The notes: generated by a model not told the origin, from the sequence alone. 32,809 nucleotides of DNA from CALBPI01 sp039815365 (GCA_039815365.1 JBCBZK010000024.1:1-32809); one strand, 5' to 3'. Positions 17,554 to 25,062 are shown, counted from the stretch's first letter. Translations and numbers: made by a program.

Positions 17554-17727
17554 ATGTCCTGTTGTAAAGCCGTGTTTGCGTTGATTCGAGCTTCCGGTTC
17601 GATCTCTTACACTGTTGGTGCGAACGCCGATGCGAACGGTAAGGTTCGTATCACAGGTGACTATGGTGGCTCACCGCCGAGCACGCCTTTCTATCTTACC
17701 GCTCAGCTGCGTGGGGCACAGCGCTAA
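17554..17727 (+). other. Orphan protein-like open frame, 57 residues, possible gene remnant
   Basis: Between ndh and the glycosyltransferase a plus-strand frame runs from ATG 17554 to TAA 17727. Its later part reads like a beta-rich extracellular domain (G-S-I-S-Y-T-V-G-A-N-A-D, then G-K-V-R-I-T-G-D-Y-G-G, then F-Y-L-T-A-Q-L-R), unlike the Arg/Pro/Ser-rich shadow frames elsewhere. There is no Shine-Dalgarno, and the frame has a stop at 17530-17532. It may be the C-terminal remnant of a lost secreted-protein gene, a real short gene, or chance. It would also cover the ndh upstream region on the other strand. Confidence 0.3.
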
Positions 17728-17781
17728 TCATCAAAAAAGAGACTCATGTCGCTGTCTTGTATAGCTATAGCGGCAAGAACG

Positions 17782-18834
17782 TTACGCCAACAGGCAGCGA
17801 CGGTAGACATCGAGATAGCGGTCCGCCATTTTGGCAGCGCTGTAATCCGTGACTCGCTGGCGATTCGCTGCGCAAAACCGTGCTTGTAACGCATCGTCCT
17901 CGAGCATTCGCGCAAGCGCTGCCTCCAATGCTTTGCTGTCATCTGCGGCTACCAGTAGGCCGTTCACATTGTCCTCGATCAAATCCGGAATGCCGCCGAC
18001 TGCCGCGGCGACAATCGGTACCTCGGTTTGCATCGCATCGATCAACGTAGAGCCAAGCCCTTCATGGCGTGACGGGAATGCAAACACGTCGCAGGCAGCG
18101 AGATGGCTCGCGACGTCTTCAACGCGACCGGTAAACCAGACGTTATTAAGCCCGGTCGCCTTGCGTTTGAGCATCGCCTCATCTGCACCATCACCAACCA
18201 GCATGAACTGCCATTCCGGGCGGCGTGACGCGACATCAATGAGTAAGTCCTGACCTTTGTGCTGTGCGACAAGTGCGCCGACATGTCCGATGAGCGGGTG
18301 GCCATATTGATGCCGGAGCTGCTGAACAACAGTGGCATCGGGTGTCGCCGGCGTGAACGCGCTGGGAATGATTGCTGCGTCGGTATTGTCAGCCCGAACG
18401 TTGAGTTCCAGCGCAATCGCGTGCGACAAACCGACACGCGCTGCGGCGTGGCGATAGGCGAGTTGACCACGGCGTTGGGTCTTGTGCGGCTTCACTTCAC
18501 GTCGTGTGATGACGTAGGGAATGTTGTGCAATAGCTTGGCAAGTAACGTTGCCTGAACGCAGCGGCCTTCATGCGCATGTGCAACATCGGCGCCGCGCAA
18601 CGCGCGCTGTGCCGACCAGATACCTTTGACGGCAATGCGCTCCAACGAGGCGACATCCGCCAGGCGCACGATCAGGGGTTCGCCGGCTCGTGCGACGAGT
18701 CGCTGGCGCACACCGCGCGCATCGAGTTCGCGAATCAATAGCTCGGTTTGTCGCTCGCCGCCACGAAACCCGCGCGCAAGGTTCACATGCGCGATGCAGG
18801 CGTCGTTGAGTGTGGTGACGTCGCTCAAAGCCAT
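17782..18834 (-). CDS. Glycosyltransferase family 4 (GT-B fold) protein
   Basis: The product has 350 residues. The N-terminal half begins I-A-H-V-N-L-A-R-G-F-R-G-G-E-R-Q, the acceptor-side glycine loop of GT4 enzymes. The C-terminal half has G-H-V-G-A-L-V-A-Q-H-K-G-Q-D (183-196), then F-T-G-R-V-E-D-V, then F-P-S-R-H-E-G-L-G-S-T-L-I-D-A-M (253-268). The nucleotide-sugar E-x7-E motif has Glu258 but Asp266 at the second position. It should transfer a sugar from a nucleotide donor, probably to an envelope glycan. The start lies 7 bp after the kinase stop, so it is co-transcribed with the sortase-system regulators; a link to glycan or surface-protein processing is inferred. Confidence 0.88.
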   Translation of the reverse strand: MALSDVTTLNDACIAHVNLARGFRGGERQTELLIRELDARGVRQRLVARAGEPLIVRLADVASLERIAVKGIWSAQRALRGADVAHAHEGRCVQATLLAKLLHNIPYVITRREVKPHKTQRRGQLAYRHAAARVGLSHAIALELNVRADNTDAAIIPSAFTPATPDATVVQQLRHQYGHPLIGHVGALVAQHKGQDLLIDVASRRPEWQFMLVGDGADEAMLKRKATGLNNVWFTGRVEDVASHLAACDVFAFPSRHEGLGSTLIDAMQTEVPIVAAAVGGIPDLIEDNVNGLLVAADDSKALEAALARMLEDDALQARFCAANRQRVTDYSAAKMADRYLDVYRRCLLA

Positions 18835-18841
18835 GTGCCGA

Positions 18842-20794
18842 TCAAGGTGTGCCAGCTACCATGGCCGGCAGTGTGACACTGATTGTGACGCCACTGGTAG
18901 TGCCGATCATTGTATCGAGCGCCGCGATACGACCTCTGTGTGCTTCGGCGATGAGTCTTGCGATATACAAGCCAAACCCCATATGCTGCGAATCGGTATC
19001 GTCACGCCGTTGAGTGACAAATGAGTCGAACAACCGCGCGCTATCACCTGCCGGGAGTGCCGGGCCCGTATTGCTGACGCGCAGCGTCACTAGATCGTCA
19101 GTCATATTCAGCGACAAGACAATGTCGCTGTCGTCCGGCGCAAATTGCGTGGCGTTTTCGACCAACTTATCGAGCATTTGCACGAGCAACTCGGCGTTGC
19201 CTTCAATGCTGACGTTATCGACAATATCGGTTGTAAACCCATGTCGTGCGAATGTTTGCCGATAAGCATCGGCGAGTTGTGCCAGGAGTCCTGACAGGTC
19301 GAGTTGCTCGAAACGGGCGTCCCGCGCGGCCTGTTCTGCGCGGTTTGCTGTACTCATCGCATTGAGTATTGCGCGCAGTCGCGCGACACCGTCGCTAGCG
19401 CGTTCGGCTAGCGCGCGCTGTGCATCCGACAGCGCGCTATGCCCCAAGTTGTCTAGCGACGACTGCACTACTGCGATCGGAGTTCGTAGTTCGTGAGACA
19501 ACGTATCCGCCAGCGACTTAAGCCACTGTTGTTGTTCTCGAACGCGACCGAGCAGTGTCTCGAAACCGCGAGTGACGTCACCGATTTCGTCGACCGCGGC
19601 ATTGCCTGGCAGCCGCGTGCTGATATCACCGCGCGCCGACACGGCAGTTGCGGCGGCGCGTGCGAGTCGCCTGACGCGCGCAGACAGCCAGCTTGCGTAT
19701 GCAAGCAACAGGCCGACAACGAGTACGGTAACGATAAGAATGATGTTGGTGAGTCGGACGAGTGAGGGGTTGGCCAGCGTCAGTATCGCGCTGGTGTTTT
19801 GGCGTAGCACAAGTGTAGTGTCCGCCAGTGCGCCCGTGAGGGGTGTCTGTGCGATCGTGACAGTGTCGTTGGTGTTTGCCACGCTGCGTACGCGTGCGGC
19901 AGAGGCCTGCGACAATTTCTCGTCCGGCAGGATTCGCCAGGCGTCAGACAGGATCGGCAAATTGCGTTCGTTATTGCCGAGCAATCTGCGGTAGAGCGTT
20001 GCGGTGAAGGATGTGCCTGCGGTACGTTCATCGAGCGTTGCGCGGTCGCCGATCACCGGGGTCAGGCGCCAGCCGTCAGACGCAAGCAGATAGGCATCAA
20101 CACCGGCCGGACGATGCGCGCGCAGGCTTTCCGTGAGCGTCCGGCTCACGCGCCTTACCGGCCCGGGCAGGCTGCCGGAGTATGTAGCACGATTGATGTC
20201 GTTCGCGCTCACCGACAGCCCTAATCGGCGCGCGCAGTCTGTGCCGGGAATTCGAATCTCTAGCTGCCCCCCACGTGCATCGGGTTGCCATGATGCGCGC
20301 ACCGGCGCATCAACGTTGCGACTCGTCAATGCGAATGTGCCGCGGTCATTGGGCAGAAACGACATCACGTTGAAGTCACCATTGGCATCAACACAGGCGA
20401 GTCCAATGCGTGTGCCAGCAGGGTCGGCAAGCGTGAGTCTTGCATGCAACCACAGCGTGCCGTTGTAATCGCCCAGCCAGAAAGCGGGTGATTGCGTCGT
20501 CGCTGGGCGTGCCGTGTCGTCAAGCCCCCAGTCTTCGCGGTAGCCATCAAGCGTTGGCGTTCGCGTTAGTGGCAGTGCGAAAACAGAGTCGGGATAAGAC
20601 GTGGCAGCCAACGGTGACTCCGCGTCGTCCAACCCGATCAACGGTGCTGTGCTGCGTGCCAAATCAGAAAGAAATTGCCCTTGTGCCTGACGCAAGGCGT
20701 TTTCTGTTTCACGGATATAGAAAACGCTGGCAATTGGCAGTAACAACGTGAGAACGCCGATCAGCAGCAACTGTCGCCTGAGTCCGAATGTCAT
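18842..20794 (-). CDS. pdsS: Sensor histidine kinase of the proteobacterial dedicated sortase system
   Basis: The product has 650 residues. A first membrane helix (about 9-25) leads to a large periplasmic domain (30-345) whose first part (L-D-G-Y-R-E-D-W, then F-W-L-G-D-Y-N-G-T-L-W-L) resembles a CBM9-like beta-sandwich. A second helix (350-371) and a HAMP-like linker lead to the kinase: H-box L-S-H-E-L-R-T-P-I with His434, N-box L-V-E-N-A with Asn547, G-box G-F-G-L (606-609). Overall order and N-terminal style match, from memory, the PdsS family that accompanies class GN sortases. It follows pdsR by 17 bp. The ligand is unknown; a carbohydrate or envelope signal is a guess from the domain. 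Confidence 0.88.
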   Translation of the reverse strand: MTFGLRRQLLLIGVLTLLLPIASVFYIRETENALRQAQGQFLSDLARSTAPLIGLDDAESPLAATSYPDSVFALPLTRTPTLDGYREDWGLDDTARPATTQSPAFWLGDYNGTLWLHARLTLADPAGTRIGLACVDANGDFNVMSFLPNDRGTFALTSRNVDAPVRASWQPDARGGQLEIRIPGTDCARRLGLSVSANDINRATYSGSLPGPVRRVSRTLTESLRAHRPAGVDAYLLASDGWRLTPVIGDRATLDERTAGTSFTATLYRRLLGNNERNLPILSDAWRILPDEKLSQASAARVRSVANTNDTVTIAQTPLTGALADTTLVLRQNTSAILTLANPSLVRLTNIILIVTVLVVGLLLAYASWLSARVRRLARAAATAVSARGDISTRLPGNAAVDEIGDVTRGFETLLGRVREQQQWLKSLADTLSHELRTPIAVVQSSLDNLGHSALSDAQRALAERASDGVARLRAILNAMSTANRAEQAARDARFEQLDLSGLLAQLADAYRQTFARHGFTTDIVDNVSIEGNAELLVQMLDKLVENATQFAPDDSDIVLSLNMTDDLVTLRVSNTGPALPAGDSARLFDSFVTQRRDDTDSQHMGFGLYIARLIAEAHRGRIAALDTMIGTTSGVTISVTLPAMVAGTP

Positions 20795-20811
20795 GGCTGA
20801 AGTGCCGTTAC

Positions 20812-21528
20812 TCAGTGGCCGGGACGCCAGCGATAACCCATTCCATAGACCGTCTCAATCGCATCAAATGCATCATCGAGTTCGGCGAATTTTCGACGGA
20901 TGCGTTTTACGTGTGAAGTGACTGTGTTGTCGTCCAGCACGGTGTTTGCTGCGTCCATTAACTGTTGACGGGACTTTACATGGCCGGGGTGTCGTGCGAG
21001 CGCATGGACCAACCAATACTCCGTCAGGGTTAGTGTGACTGCCGAGCCTTGCCAGGTGACAGAGAAACTGTGTTCATCGATCGTCAGCTGGCCGCGCTGC
21101 ATTCGCTCACTATGCGTCGCCGGTGCCTGCAGTGCTTGTTGACGCCGGAACAGCGCGGCGACGCGCGCGAGCAGATGATTCAGGCCAATGTCTTTGGTGA
21201 GGTAATCATCTGCGCCAAGTCGCAAACCGGAGACTGCGTCAAACTCGCTGTCACGTGCGGTGAGAAAAATAATCGGCAAGGTTGCGGAGCGCTGACGCAA
21301 CGCACGGCACAGCTCGAATCCGCCTTCGACATCAGTGCCGAGGTTGACATCGATAACGACGAGATCAGGTAACGTCTCTTCGAACGCCGTTAGTGCCGAT
21401 TGACGTTCTGCAAACAACGCGACCGAATACCCCTCGCGAGTGAACGCTTCACGATAATTCGCACCTAACGCAATGTCGTCCTCGACGATTGCGACCTGGC
21501 GGCGTGAATCGGTGGTGAATTCAGTCAT
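20812..21528 (-). CDS. pdsR: OmpR-type response regulator of the dedicated sortase system
   Basis: The product has 238 residues from ATG 21528; an in-frame GTG at 21534 is an alternative, and neither has a strong Shine-Dalgarno. The receiver domain has Asp17/18, phospho-acceptor Asp60 (L-V-V-I-D-V-N-L-G) and Lys112 (Y-L-T-K-D-I). The winged-helix domain has L-T-L-T-E-Y-W-L-V-H-A-L-A-R-H-P-G-H-V-K and ends V-Y-G-M-G-Y-R-W. The segments E-G-G-F-E-L-C-R, L-T-A-R-D-S-E-F-D-A-V-S-G-L-R and A-R-H-P-G-H-V-K are what I recall as characteristic of PdsR. It is divergent from the exported-protein/sortase pair across about 100 bp and is the obvious candidate to control that promoter region. Confidence 0.9.
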   Translation of the reverse strand: MTEFTTDSRRQVAIVEDDIALGANYREAFTREGYSVALFAERQSALTAFEETLPDLVVIDVNLGTDVEGGFELCRALRQRSATLPIIFLTARDSEFDAVSGLRLGADDYLTKDIGLNHLLARVAALFRRQQALQAPATHSERMQRGQLTIDEHSFSVTWQGSAVTLTLTEYWLVHALARHPGHVKSRQQLMDAANTVLDDNTVTSHVKRIRRKFAELDDAFDAIETVYGMGYRWRPGH

Positions 21529-21544
21529 TGCCACAATTCGCCAT

Positions 21545-21604
21545 TATTGAGCTTCGGTTGATCATCTTCTCTCCATTGCTGTGCCACCTGCCGAGCGCTC
21601 AATA
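21545..21604. promoter_or_regulatory. Candidate operator pair in the pdsR / sortase divergent region
   Basis: TATTGAGC (21545-21552) and its exact inverse GCTCAATA (21597-21604) stand 52 bp apart centre to centre, close to five helical turns. They flank the shared promoter region and lie about 17 and 28 bp from the two start codons. An 8-bp inverted pair in about 100 bp arises by chance roughly once in ten to fifteen such regions, so this is only suggestive. Confidence 0.3.
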
Positions 21605-21631
21605 GCGACATCGAGATGTGGAGCAGTAACG

Positions 21632-22012
21632 ATGCAGCAGTTCAAAAACGAGCGCAAGCCGTGCAGCCGATGGTCAACAGGAAAGCGCTATGATCGTAAG
21701 ACGCGATTTGCACAGGCTTTGCTGCGAGCAAAGTTAGTCGTCGTTAGCGTGCTAGGTATCGCGCTATTGCCGGTTGTCGACGCCACCGCGTGCCCGACCA
21801 TTGCGAGCCCAAGCAGTGTTGGCGCGTTGCGCGTTTGCGCCGCCGCACCGCCAGGGTTGTCTACAACATCGCCAGCAACGCCAGTATCCGGTGTGGCCCA
21901 GCCATTATCGACCGCTGACCGCATTGCGCGCGGCACCGTGATCCTGCTGGCGCTGTCCAGTCTTGTGATCAGCCGGTGCCGGTCTGTCACCAAGGCTCGG
22001 TGGTCGTCATGA
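21632..22012 (+). CDS. Short exported protein with sorting-signal-like C-terminus, putative sortase substrate
   Basis: The product has 126 residues. The ATG at 21632 has GGAG eight bases upstream. An in-frame TTG at 21719 would give a shorter, more normal signal peptide but has poor spacing. A long basic n-region precedes hydrophobic residues 35-48 and a likely cleavage after A-T-A (53). Mature residues 54-90 are rich in Pro, Ser, Thr and Ala. The C-terminus has three parts in order: P-L-S-T-A-D (91-96), a hydrophobic segment G-T-V-I-L-L-A-L-S-S-L-V-I (101-113), and a basic tail (R115, R117, K121, R123). This is the layout of a cell-wall sorting signal, though the motif is not LPXTG. It overlaps the sortase gene by ATGA. 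No family recognised. Confidence 0.65.
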   Translation: MQQFKNERKPCSRWSTGKRYDRKTRFAQALLRAKLVVVSVLGIALLPVVDATACPTIASPSSVGALRVCAAAPPGLSTTSPATPVSGVAQPLSTADRIARGTVILLALSSLVISRCRSVTKARWSS

Positions 22013-22629
22013 TGCATCGCACTGTCACATTAAACCGGGTGGGCAGCGTTGCGATGGGTGCGGTGCTGGCTGTTGGTTTGATTCCGATGACACCGCCACA
22101 TTCGCCAACAGCCAGCGCGTTGTTCGCTCGACATCTTGTGTTGCGCGCATGGCAACGAGGCGAGTATGCCGTTTTGCCACACTGGCCTGATACTGAAGCG
22201 TATCCAGTTGCACGGCTGACTAGCGATGCGCTTGACGATGAGGTGTTTATCGTCACGGGCCACGATCAGGGCAACACAACGTTTGGCCTCAATCATCTGG
22301 CGGCCAGCGTGTTGCCTGGTGACACGGGCAATAGCGTGATCGCTGCCAGCTGCGACACGCAAGCGCGGTTTTTGGCCGATACGGGATTGGGCGATCGATT
22401 TGTCATCGACCGTAAGGACGGTGCACGCGCGGTATTTGAGGTCGTGGCCCTAGATGTCGTGGACGCGCGTCGAGCTCAGATCACATTGGACAGCACGTCA
22501 CCAGCTTTGACGCTGATCACGTGCTATCCGTTTGATGCGACCCGCGCAGACGTTAGTCTGCGATATGTGGTGAGTGCGCGGGCGCTGAGCGTGGATATCC
22601 CCGCGCGTGTCAGTGCTGCCGCCTATTAA
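22009..22629 (+). CDS. Class GN sortase-like protein lacking the catalytic histidine
   Basis: The product has 206 residues, the normal size. The start is ATG 22009 in an ATGA overlap with the upstream gene; ATG 22012 is equivalent. A signal-anchor helix (11-27) is followed by R-A-W-Q-R, W-P-D-T-E-A-Y-P-V-A-R-L and F-G-L-N-H, then the beta-barrel core. Catalytic Cys172 (L-T-L-I-T-C-Y-P-F-D) and Arg185 (S-L-R-Y-V-V) are in place. The box that in active members reads A-H-R-D-T-H reads A-S-C-D-T-Q (113-118), so Ser114 replaces the catalytic His. Two adjacent residues differ at codon level (AGC TGC rather than CAC CGC), so one sequencing error cannot explain it. It may be inactive, altered, or a binding protein. 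Confidence 0.85.
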   Translation: MMHRTVTLNRVGSVAMGAVLAVGLIPMTPPHSPTASALFARHLVLRAWQRGEYAVLPHWPDTEAYPVARLTSDALDDEVFIVTGHDQGNTTFGLNHLAASVLPGDTGNSVIAASCDTQARFLADTGLGDRFVIDRKDGARAVFEVVALDVVDARRAQITLDSTSPALTLITCYPFDATRADVSLRYVVSARALSVDIPARVSAAAY

Positions 22630-23303
22630 TCCTTGTTCGCCAGGCCCAATTTGAACGGGCCGCCTTTTTCGAGGCCGCGCTGATACGCCGGTCGATCGTG
22701 ACAGCGTTGCAGTAGCGCTTTGAGTCGTGGGTAGCTTTCCAAGCGTCCGGTTGCGCCGAGCCCTTCGATCGCAAAACTCATCTGAATATCGGCGCCCGTC
22801 AGTGTGTCACCCGTAAACCAGTCGCGTCCATCGAGCCCTGCTTCGAGAAAATCCAGGTTACGCTTGAGGTTCGGCAACAGATAGGATTCGCGCACTTTAC
22901 CGGTGATGCCCTTGGCAATCGGTTTGACGAAGAACGGCACTTTGGCTGCGTCGATACGGCTGAGCAAAAGCGATACGATCAGGTAGGGCATCAACGTACC
23001 TTCTGCGTAGTGCATAAAGTAGGTGTAGTCGCGCTGCGTTGCGCTGTCTTTTGCTTTGAGCGCGCCATCGCCGTGGTTGTCGACGAGGTATTCAATGATG
23101 GCACCGGACTCTGCAATCGTTGTATCGCCCTCGGTAATGACTGGCGATTTACCTAAGGGATGTACGTCGATCAACGATTGTGGCGCCAGGCTTGTTACGG
23201 GATCGCGCTTGTAGAGTTTGATCTCGTAGTCGACGCCGAGTTCTTCAAGCAGCCAAAGAATACGCTGGGATCGAGAGTTTTCCAGATGGTGCAAAGTAAT
23301 CAT
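22626..23303 (-). CDS. Glutathione S-transferase family protein
   Basis: The product has 225 residues. The N-terminal thioredoxin-like domain starts I-T-L-H-H-L-E-N-S-R-S-Q-R-I-L-W-L-L-E-E-L and has the cis-proline region H-P-L-G-K-S-P-V-I and the glutathione-contact E-S-G-A-I-I-E-Y-L (65-73). The helical C-terminal domain has W-F-T-G-D-T-L-T-G-A-D-I-Q-M-S, the N-capping box. The style is that of Gtt1-like GSTs. It should conjugate or reduce electrophiles using glutathione in the cytosol. Its stop shares a TTAA with the sortase stop. There is no functional link to the sortase genes beyond adjacency. Confidence 0.92.
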   Translation of the reverse strand: MITLHHLENSRSQRILWLLEELGVDYEIKLYKRDPVTSLAPQSLIDVHPLGKSPVITEGDTTIAESGAIIEYLVDNHGDGALKAKDSATQRDYTYFMHYAEGTLMPYLIVSLLLSRIDAAKVPFFVKPIAKGITGKVRESYLLPNLKRNLDFLEAGLDGRDWFTGDTLTGADIQMSFAIEGLGATGRLESYPRLKALLQRCHDRPAYQRGLEKGGPFKLGLANKD

Positions 23304-23348
23304 GGTGTGTCCGTATTGGTGTGGTTGGTTGCCGCATTATAGGCCGCA

Positions 23349-23657
23349 TTGCACGCCGTCGTGTGCTGTTGTCCAGTTTCTTCGCGTATCCGTCGCTGCG
23401 CATTGGCATGGTCCTGGGCTGCGGCCGCACACCACCATCGCGGCGCTGTGCTCATCGATGTCGTTCAGGGTTATCCGTACGGAACCGCTCAGGCGAGCGT
23501 CGAAGACTCGGCGTTAAGCACGGGCTATCAGGCCTCGGATACGAACCGAAAAGTGATCGACAAGTTGCGCTCAGGCGCGACGCAAGCACTCACTGTTGAA
23601 GTACTCGATATGTTTCGGGATTTGCGAGTGCAGCTGGCAGAGCTTGATCGCAAGTGA
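23349..23657 (+). CDS. Hypothetical small protein, start uncertain
   Basis: The region between gst and the next minus-strand gene (23304-23657) holds this plus-strand frame of up to 102 residues from a TTG at 23349; a GTG at 23448 is another possible start. The last 60 residues look protein-like (D-T-N-R-K-V-I-D-K-L-R-S-G-A, then V-E-V-L-D-M-F-R-D-L-R-V-Q-L-A-E-L-D-R-K), with a predicted charged helix. The first 40 are Cys/Arg/His-rich and less convincing, so the true gene may be shorter or the 5' part damaged. Its TGA abuts the TCA (stop) of the convergent gene, forming TGATCA. No family recognised. Confidence 0.4.
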   Translation: MHAVVCCCPVSSRIRRCALAWSWAAAAHHHRGAVLIDVVQGYPYGTAQASVEDSALSTGYQASDTNRKVIDKLRSGATQALTVEVLDMFRDLRVQLAELDRK

Positions 23658-24068
23658 TCACGAATCAGTAATGTCAGGCTGGCTCTCAGTGCTTACGTTA
23701 TCGCGCCTGTTGGCTTTGAAGAGATAGACGCCACCTGCAAGGTAGAGCAACGAGACGATTGCAGCGACACCACCGAAACTGTCGGCTGCATGCGCTGACA
23801 CAGAAGGGTCAACGGTCAGCACTATGAACAGAGCCAGCCTGATGATGGCGTAGACGCACAGCAGCACACCCCAGATGCGCAGCGCGAGACGAAGTCTGTG
23901 TGGCATGAATCGACGTAAGCCGTAGTAGAGCAGCGCGAGAATGGCGGCAACGGCGATCGGCAGATAGGCACCGATGACGGCGTACTTGATCCCGCGCACA
24001 GCAAACGCCAGCAGGCTGAGCTCTGTTACGGCGAGAATCATCTTGGCAGGCAGTGCGCGCGTGGTCAT
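23658..24068 (-). CDS. Four-helix integral membrane protein, unknown function
   Basis: The product has 136 residues with four predicted membrane helices, about 9-27, 30-50, 58-85 and 98-115, and a hydrophilic C-terminal tail ending in acidic and polar residues. A basic segment (R-R-F-M-P-H-R-L-R-L) between helices 2 and 3 suggests a cytoplasmic loop. I do not recognise the family. Its ATG overlaps the stop of the M28 peptidase gene by ATGA, so the two are translated together, and the peptidase itself follows the TauE gene closely. Confidence 0.8.
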   Translation of the reverse strand: MTTRALPAKMILAVTELSLLAFAVRGIKYAVIGAYLPIAVAAILALLYYGLRRFMPHRLRLALRIWGVLLCVYAIIRLALFIVLTVDPSVSAHAADSFGGVAAIVSLLYLAGGVYLFKANRRDNVSTESQPDITDS

Positions 24069-25036
24069 GGTGTGGTTGCCAGTCGCGCCATTGCAGTGGC
24101 GACCATCTCCGTGGCCATCGCCAGATAGTCAAAGTGTACGAATTCGATGCGGTCTGTGGGTTTGTGATAGTGAGGGGATGCATCGCCGCCAGCCCAGTCT
24201 TCCGAGATACACACGGCGTCGAAGCCGAGCTCGCGAAACGAGATGTGGTCACTCGAGTTAAATACGAGTGGGTTGATTGTCAGCCCCGAGTGGTCGGCGC
24301 TGTCGCGATACAACGCCTCCAGTTCGCTCGTCGGTAGCTCCAGTTCCACCACCTGGTCGCCGTTGCCATCCCAGCCGATAAGATCTGCATTGTGCATGGA
24401 GTGCACCGCGACACCATCGCGCAGCATTTTTTGAGCGAACGCTTTGCTACCCGGTGCGCCATCTTCCTCTTGATCAAAAAACACAAAAACGAAGTGATGT
24501 TGTCTTGATTCGAGAGCGCTTAATGTCTTGATGACTTCCAGTACTATGGCGATACCGGTCGCATTATCGTTCGCGCCAGGGCTGTCGCGGACAGTATCGT
24601 AGTGTGCGCCAAGGATGATATGGCTTTGCGAATCTGTCGTAGCGGGTAGCGTTGCGTGGATGTTGACCCCTTGCACAGGTGGCGCGATCAGATCGAGCAA
24701 CGGATGCGAATTGGGCACACGGTAGCCGTGGCGTTCAGCATCAAGACCCAGCGCGGCGAGCTCGCTAGCGAGTGTATCGGCCGCTGCTGCACGTTCACGT
24801 CGTGTGCTTCGAGGCATCGGCTCATTGTCTTTGATCGTGAACCGCAGGATGAAATCGCGCTGGCGCTTGATGCGTGCCGTGTGGTCAATGCTCGCGTTGA
24901 CGGATTGCGCAGTATCCGCATCGGTTGCATAGACGGGCGTCGTGGCATGCGTGGCATTGGTCAACAGCGCGGCTATCGTGACAAGCGCACATATCGCGGG
25001 TTTTCTCGCAGTGCGACTGAATTGAATACTGGGCAT
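24065..25036 (-). CDS. M28 family zinc aminopeptidase, exported
   Basis: The product has 323 residues. The frame is open further back, to 25294, but that part overlaps the TauE gene; ATG 25036 starts a signal peptide (basic n-region, hydrophobic 15-25, cleavage around 31-37). The two-zinc site is complete: His145 and Asp147 (A-H-Y-D-T-V), bridging Asp157 (G-A-N-D-N-A-T-G), catalytic Glu190 and zinc ligand Glu191 (F-D-Q-E-E-D-G), Asp218 (N-A-D-L-I-G) and His291 (P-H-Y-H-K-P-T-D). It should remove N-terminal residues from peptides in the periplasm or outside the cell. It begins 26 bp after the TauE stop and overlaps the next gene. Confidence 0.92.
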   Translation of the reverse strand: MPSIQFSRTARKPAICALVTIAALLTNATHATTPVYATDADTAQSVNASIDHTARIKRQRDFILRFTIKDNEPMPRSTRRERAAAADTLASELAALGLDAERHGYRVPNSHPLLDLIAPPVQGVNIHATLPATTDSQSHIILGAHYDTVRDSPGANDNATGIAIVLEVIKTLSALESRQHHFVFVFFDQEEDGAPGSKAFAQKMLRDGVAVHSMHNADLIGWDGNGDQVVELELPTSELEALYRDSADHSGLTINPLVFNSSDHISFRELGFDAVCISEDWAGGDASPHYHKPTDRIEFVHFDYLAMATEMVATAMARLATTP

Positions 25037-25062
25037 ATCGAAGCTTTGTGAGGTAGCGAGGC

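Noticed and set aside
21593..21600. GAGCGCTC palindrome upstream of the mini-substrate
   Set aside because: Short, and part of the wider inverted pair already reported; no independent support.
21690..21692. ATG at 21690 as the start of the mini-substrate
   Set aside because: It is out of frame with the exported protein.
21773..21793. Lipobox for the mini-substrate (A-T-A-C at residues 51-54)
   Set aside because: Position -3 is Ala rather than Leu/Val, and D/A around it do not fit; ordinary signal-peptidase cleavage is more likely, though lipidation is not excluded.
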